Assembly: GCF_040730185.1 (NCBI RefSeq)
Contig: NZ_CP160402.1
Location: forward strand, 6,634,001 to 6,698,000
DNA: 64,000 nt
Source: Streptomyces sp. Je 1-332
GTDB taxonomy: Bacteria; Actinomycetota; Actinomycetes; Streptomycetales; Streptomycetaceae
Direction: 5' to 3'
Shown here in pieces: positions 61,201 through 64,000 of the stretch (within the stretch, counting starts at the first letter, position 1; each line of letters starts with the position of its first letter). The notes below the pieces were generated by a model, which was not told the origin of the DNA, made no database searches, and saw only the letters and a program-made list of their open reading frames with translations. Both the position numbers and the translations under genes were made by a program.

Positions 61201-63079
61201 CGCGGCGGCCCAACTGTTCTGGGCGCACCGAACGAAGCCGGAGGAGCGCGACCTCTGGCAGCGGCGCGCGGTGTCGCTCGCCCGCGCCCGCGACACCTTC
61301 GGCCTCGCGCCCGCCATCGACGACCTCTGCGCGGAACTCGCCGAGCGGACAGGCGGACCCGCCGCCGCGTACCTCTTCGAAGAGCTCACCACCGGGCCCG
61401 CCGGGTTCGTCACCACGGCGTACACCCGCACCTTCCTGGACAAGTTCCGCCGTGCCATGGACAGTTCGGCGTACGAGGATGACCTCGCGGGTATCTCCGA
61501 CCTCGGTGCGCGGCGACAGCTGGTCGAGGCGTGGCTGTCCTCGTACGCGACCGCCACGGGCGAGGGCGCCGACGACCTCGCGGAGGCGGTCGCCGTCGAA
61601 CTCTGCCCCGACCTGCGGCGCTACGACCGCGAGGCCCCACTCGCCGAAACCGTCGACGGACTCCTCGGCACCCATCCGCGCATCGAAGGGCGCCGCCTCA
61701 CCGTCCGCGTCGACGAACTCCTCGCCCGCACGCACGATTTCCGTGCCGAAACCCTCCCCGGCTTCCGCACCTACCAGGCCCGGCGCGCCGAGCTCGTCGC
61801 TGCCGAACGAACCCGCCTGCGGCTGGACGAGTACCGGCCCAAAGTCATGTCCGCCTTCGTCCGCAACCGCCTCATCGACGAGGTGTACCTGCCGCTCATC
61901 GGCGACAGCCTCGACAAGCAGCTCGGCACGGCGGGCGGCCTGCTGCTGCTCATCTCCCCGCCCGGCTACGGTAAGACGACCCTGATGGAATACGTCGCCG
62001 ACCGCCTCGGCATGGTCCTGGTGAAGGTCAACGGCCCGGCGCTCGGTCACGGCGTCACCTCGCTCGACCCAGCCGAGGCTCCGAACGCGACGGCCCGCCA
62101 GGAGATCGAGAAGGTCAACTTCGCGCTGGAGGCGGGCAACAACGTCCTCCTCTACGTGGACGACATCCAGCACACTTCGCCCGAACTGCTGCAGAAGTTC
62201 ATCTCCCTGTGCGATGCCCAGCGCCGGATGGAAGGCGTCTGGAACGGCACTTCACGCACCTACGACCTGCGCGGCAAACGCTTCGCGGTCTGCATGGCCG
62301 GCAACCCCTACACCGAGGCCGGCGCCCGCTTCCGCATCCCCGACATGCTCGCCAACCGCGCCGACATCTGGAACCTCGGCGACGTCCTCACGGGCAAGGA
62401 GGACGCCTTCGCCGTCAGTTTCGTCGAGAACGCCCTCACAGCGAACCCGGTCCTCGCCCCGCTCGCCGGGCGTGACCGTGCCGATCTGAACCTCCTGATC
62501 CGCCTCGCGGAGAACGACCCCACCGCACGCGCGGACGCTCTCACGCATCCCTACGCCCCCGCCGAAGTGGAACGTATCGTCGCCGTGCTCAGGCACCTGC
62601 TCACCGCCCGCGCGACGGTCCTCGCGGTGAACGCCGCCTACATCGCATCGGCGGGCCAGTCCGAGGACACCCGCACCGAACCGCCCTTCCGGCTCCAGGG
62701 CTCCTACCGCAACATGAACAAGATCGCCGCCAGGATCGACCCCGTCATGAACAACGCCGAACTCAGCGCCCTCATCGACGACCACTACTCCGGCGAGGCC
62801 CAGACCCTCACCACCGGGGCCGAGGCCAACCTCCTCAAGCTGGCCGAGCTGCGAGGCACACTCACCCCGGAACATGCCGACCGCTGGGCCGGCATCAAGG
62901 CCGCCCACGTCCGCGCCCGGACACTCGGCGGCCCCGACGACGACCCCCTGGTCCGCGCCGTGGCCGCTCTCGGCCTCCTCGCCGACCGCGTCGCCTCGGT
63001 CGAGACCGCCATCACCCGGGCCACCGACCCGCGCCACGCCCTCACCAACTCGAAGGCCCGGCACGCCAATCGCCCCTGA
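58244..63079 (+). CDS. giant AAA ATPase (DNA-repair-ATPase type, DUF3686-like)
   Basis: 1611 residues from the ATG at 58244, with GGAAGGGAAG upstream. The N-terminal third is beta-rich (LFGYHVHVGHKPDTAIGDVF; LLQLRHVDGKVLAVFRTGEK). The middle (about 430-900) is helical and coiled-coil rich. The C-terminal AAA module has Walker A SPPGYGKT (1238-1245), Walker B LLYVDD (D1306, D1307), a sensor-1 region FAVCMAGNPYT, and LQGSYRNMNKIAARIDPVMN. Such proteins are often named DNA repair ATPase, though their function is unproven; the flotillin operon suggests a membrane-associated remodelling role. Downstream it converges on the phosphatase gene. Confidence 0.8.
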   Translation: MESGTGLDAGTYEVLRDRLAVQARQLADRVTALNDRRVAVFGSTELTLTGTDSIRTGQPCVPRDVIAVGDILLFGYHVHVGHKPDTAIGDVFALHDRDLNRLPDDAVPGLLDGPDFVREFAALFRYYRDARLLQLRHVDGKVLAVFRTGEKAEDIRVLRWTLSTDGQAEFLDARGERDHVFPPSHDFDWTEATREDHVLGRHPHISIGGEIFVETVGGTLTIKVENDTETEGGVYEEPVEEPLQSLADADVFHARVGALILLRVRPYKEDAWRHLVFNTLTRHVIRLDGIGQACRRLPDDQGIVFPGGYCLATGTYKTFDALDTSGLEFERAVRSPNGEDVVFAFHARVEGRTLLLPYNMIRKEVATPLSCHGYALFDDGLLAVLRADSTEPARVHALQLWQSPYVSDTYAASRPVGEGPLARIGNADLVRGISDCLSIARSVTETTPTSEVYEALAAACVRAADSYHWLGDREAGDLGEPLDAVRETAEQVVAEFATVLALTRQATDALTESSARIAALVRRIRGEAPRDAPAWVERITELRRAQGHLLTLKDMRYADTDRIVELAEELAGDIASAGQRAVAFLERPDAFAAHHADIEQLTADADALATVAEAAPLADRLQELTEQLQTVTEVVAGLDIGDATIRTGILERVAAVLAGVNRARAALDARRRELTAHEGRAEFTAEFSLLGQAVTGAIAAATTPETCDDQLARLLLQLENLEGRFADSDDFLAELDAKRTEVYDAFASRKQTLADSRARHAERLAVSATRVLETVARRLATLASADEISTYFASDPMVGKVRRTIDELRELDDQVRAEELEGRLKAARQEAARALRDRTELYGDGGDTIRLGRHRFAVNTQPLDLTLVPAADGDGMAFALTGTDYRSPVTDPSFAALRPYWGQVLPSETVEIYRAEHLAARLLAEHGPEALLDRDDLPGLVRAAAEASYDEGYERGVHDHDATLILGALLRLHDGAGLLRHTPEARAAAQLFWAHRTKPEERDLWQRRAVSLARARDTFGLAPAIDDLCAELAERTGGPAAAYLFEELTTGPAGFVTTAYTRTFLDKFRRAMDSSAYEDDLAGISDLGARRQLVEAWLSSYATATGEGADDLAEAVAVELCPDLRRYDREAPLAETVDGLLGTHPRIEGRRLTVRVDELLARTHDFRAETLPGFRTYQARRAELVAAERTRLRLDEYRPKVMSAFVRNRLIDEVYLPLIGDSLDKQLGTAGGLLLLISPPGYGKTTLMEYVADRLGMVLVKVNGPALGHGVTSLDPAEAPNATARQEIEKVNFALEAGNNVLLYVDDIQHTSPELLQKFISLCDAQRRMEGVWNGTSRTYDLRGKRFAVCMAGNPYTEAGARFRIPDMLANRADIWNLGDVLTGKEDAFAVSFVENALTANPVLAPLAGRDRADLNLLIRLAENDPTARADALTHPYAPAEVERIVAVLRHLLTARATVLAVNAAYIASAGQSEDTRTEPPFRLQGSYRNMNKIAARIDPVMNNAELSALIDDHYSGEAQTLTTGAEANLLKLAELRGTLTPEHADRWAGIKAAHVRARTLGGPDDDPLVRAVAALGLLADRVASVETAITRATDPRHALTNSKARHANRP

Positions 63080-63104
63080 GCGAAGCCGGCCCACGGGCCA
63101 CTTC

Positions 63105-64000
63105 TCAGTGCTCTTGATAGCGCAGCAGAAGCATCGCCGCGTCATCGTGCAGCGGCCCCTGCGCATGCCGTACGAGCTCGGCCCGGATCGCGTTCAGAGC
63201 GGCCTCGGGATGATCATCCTTGAGCAGAGACGAGTGCTCTCCGAGGGGGTAGAAGGCGCCGTTGTGGTCACGGGTCTCGCTGACGCCGTCGGTGTAGAGC
63301 AGGACTTGGTCACCCGGCACGAAGTCCACCTCGTACGGTTCCGGGGCGACGACGTCATGCAGGCCCAGACCCAGAGGCAGCGCGTACCGCGGCGGTTCGG
63401 GAAAGCAGGCCGTGCCGTCCGGCCGTACGACCATGGGGGCGGGGTGGCCGTAGTTGAGCAGTGTCATCGTGTGCCGGTCGGCCACCTCGGCGAGTATGGC
63501 CGTCACGAACTTCTCGCCCCGCAGTTCCCGGTTGACCACACGCTCCACTCGGTCGCCGACAGATGTCAGGTTTGGCTCGTCGTGGGCCGCCTCACGGAAG
63601 GCGCCGAGGACGAGGGCAGCGGTCTCCACCGCCTCAAGTCCCTTGCCCTGCACGTCTCCCAGGATGATGCGCACGCCGTGCGGGGAGGCGACCACCTCGT
63701 AGAGATCGCCGCCGATGCGGGCCTCGGCGACCGCGGAGGTGTACGAGGACGCGATCCGCAAGGGCCCGGCGCTTCGCGGCACCGGACGCAGAAGCACCCG
63801 CTGGGCGACCTCCGCGATCGAACGGACGCTGGCTAGTTCCGCCTCGCGGCGCTGGCGCATCACCGCGGCCGCGACACCCGCCGCGGTCACCCCGGCCACC
63901 GAGGCCATCGCGGTGTAGAGGCGGCGCTGCGAGTAGGACTCGTTGTAGATGCCGAGGGCGGTGCACAGCAGCAGTGCCGCGGCGCCGATGAGCGCCGTAC
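63105..64000 (-). CDS. SpoIIE/PP2C-type serine phosphatase, 5' end beyond window
   Basis: At least 298 residues. The part at the right edge is hydrophobic (TALIGAAALLLCTALGIY, then AMASVAGVTAAGVAAAVM), so it is membrane-anchored. The catalytic domain reads AEARIGGDLYEVVASPHGVR (metal-binding GGD), IILGDVQGKGLEAVETAALV (GDV.GKG), LLNYGHPAPMVV, VLLYTDGVSETRD and the final HDDAAMLLLRY. Such PP2C phosphatases dephosphorylate STAS-domain antagonists such as the one at 54667-54996; that pairing is inference. The start codon lies beyond position 64000. Confidence 0.85.
   Translation of the reverse strand, partial: TALIGAAALLLCTALGIYNESYSQRRLYTAMASVAGVTAAGVAAAVMRQRREAELASVRSIAEVAQRVLLRPVPRSAGPLRIASSYTSAVAEARIGGDLYEVVASPHGVRIILGDVQGKGLEAVETAALVLGAFREAAHDEPNLTSVGDRVERVVNRELRGEKFVTAILAEVADRHTMTLLNYGHPAPMVVRPDGTACFPEPPRYALPLGLGLHDVVAPEPYEVDFVPGDQVLLYTDGVSETRDHNGAFYPLGEHSSLLKDDHPEAALNAIRAELVRHAQGPLHDDAAMLLLRYQEH

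Overview
The window is high-GC actinobacterial chromosome, almost certainly Streptomyces. The evidence is GC-rich third codon positions throughout, families typical of that genus (S-adenosyl methyltransferase DUF574 twice, DUF6082, DUF6879, DUF6479, mycothiol-dependent isomerase, SgcJ/EcaC, ROK kinase), frequent GTG starts, and GTGA/ATGA gene overlaps. No tRNA, rRNA or CRISPR array was found.

The first 24.4 kb look like an accessory island: gene remnants, insertion sequences, prophage scraps and toxin/immunity genes. A truncated IS5-type transposase (1-745) opens it, followed by small housekeeping-like genes. A convergent pair comes next. A 1469-residue protein (5012-9421) carries a phage HK97-gp10-like N-terminus, a lytic transglycosylase domain, a golvesin-type domain and a C-terminal NucA/NucB DNase. 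Facing it is a SUKH (SMI1/KNR4) gene at 4266-4871. Phage head genes lie just upstream of the large protein and are translationally coupled to it. A second toxin operon (17843 down to 14685) encodes a PrsW-type membrane protease fused to a CdiA-C-like tRNase domain, then two small ORFs that are probable immunity genes. Two more SUKH genes (11536-13470 and 22589-23188), a DUF6879/DUF6082 operon, a nonsense-mutated integrase (20092-21006), a second integrase tail (24185-24283) next to an IS5-family element, and an ISL3 fragment complete the island.

From 24.4 to 43 kb the sequence is conventional metabolism. A GntR/UTRA regulator precedes a CUT2-type sugar ABC transporter with two paralogous lipoprotein binding proteins, a permease and an ATPase, and then a ROK sugar kinase. 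After these come a Tat-exported sulfite-oxidase-family enzyme, an ornithine cyclodeaminase-family gene, a FhaA-N-only protein, a zinc alcohol dehydrogenase, a secreted protein, and an MFS plus M20 amidohydrolase operon opposite an Lrp-type regulator.

From 43 to 58 kb the theme is ion homeostasis and membranes. It holds an MFS remnant, an IS5-type transposase, an alanine/sodium symporter, NhaA, a two-RCK-domain membrane protein, a CPA-family cation/proton antiporter and a STAS protein. A nearly invariant 25-nt element lies in the same orientation 29-48 nt before the start codons of nhaA, the antiporter and the STAS gene. A diverged fourth copy precedes a broken ORF. This looks like a shared leader RNA or post-transcriptional control element and is one of the most interesting signals here.

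The last 9 kb carry an operon of a YqiJ-like OB-fold membrane protein, a YqiK-like flotillin and a 1611-residue AAA ATPase, preceded by a perfect 18-bp hairpin. A SpoIIE-type phosphatase runs off the right edge.
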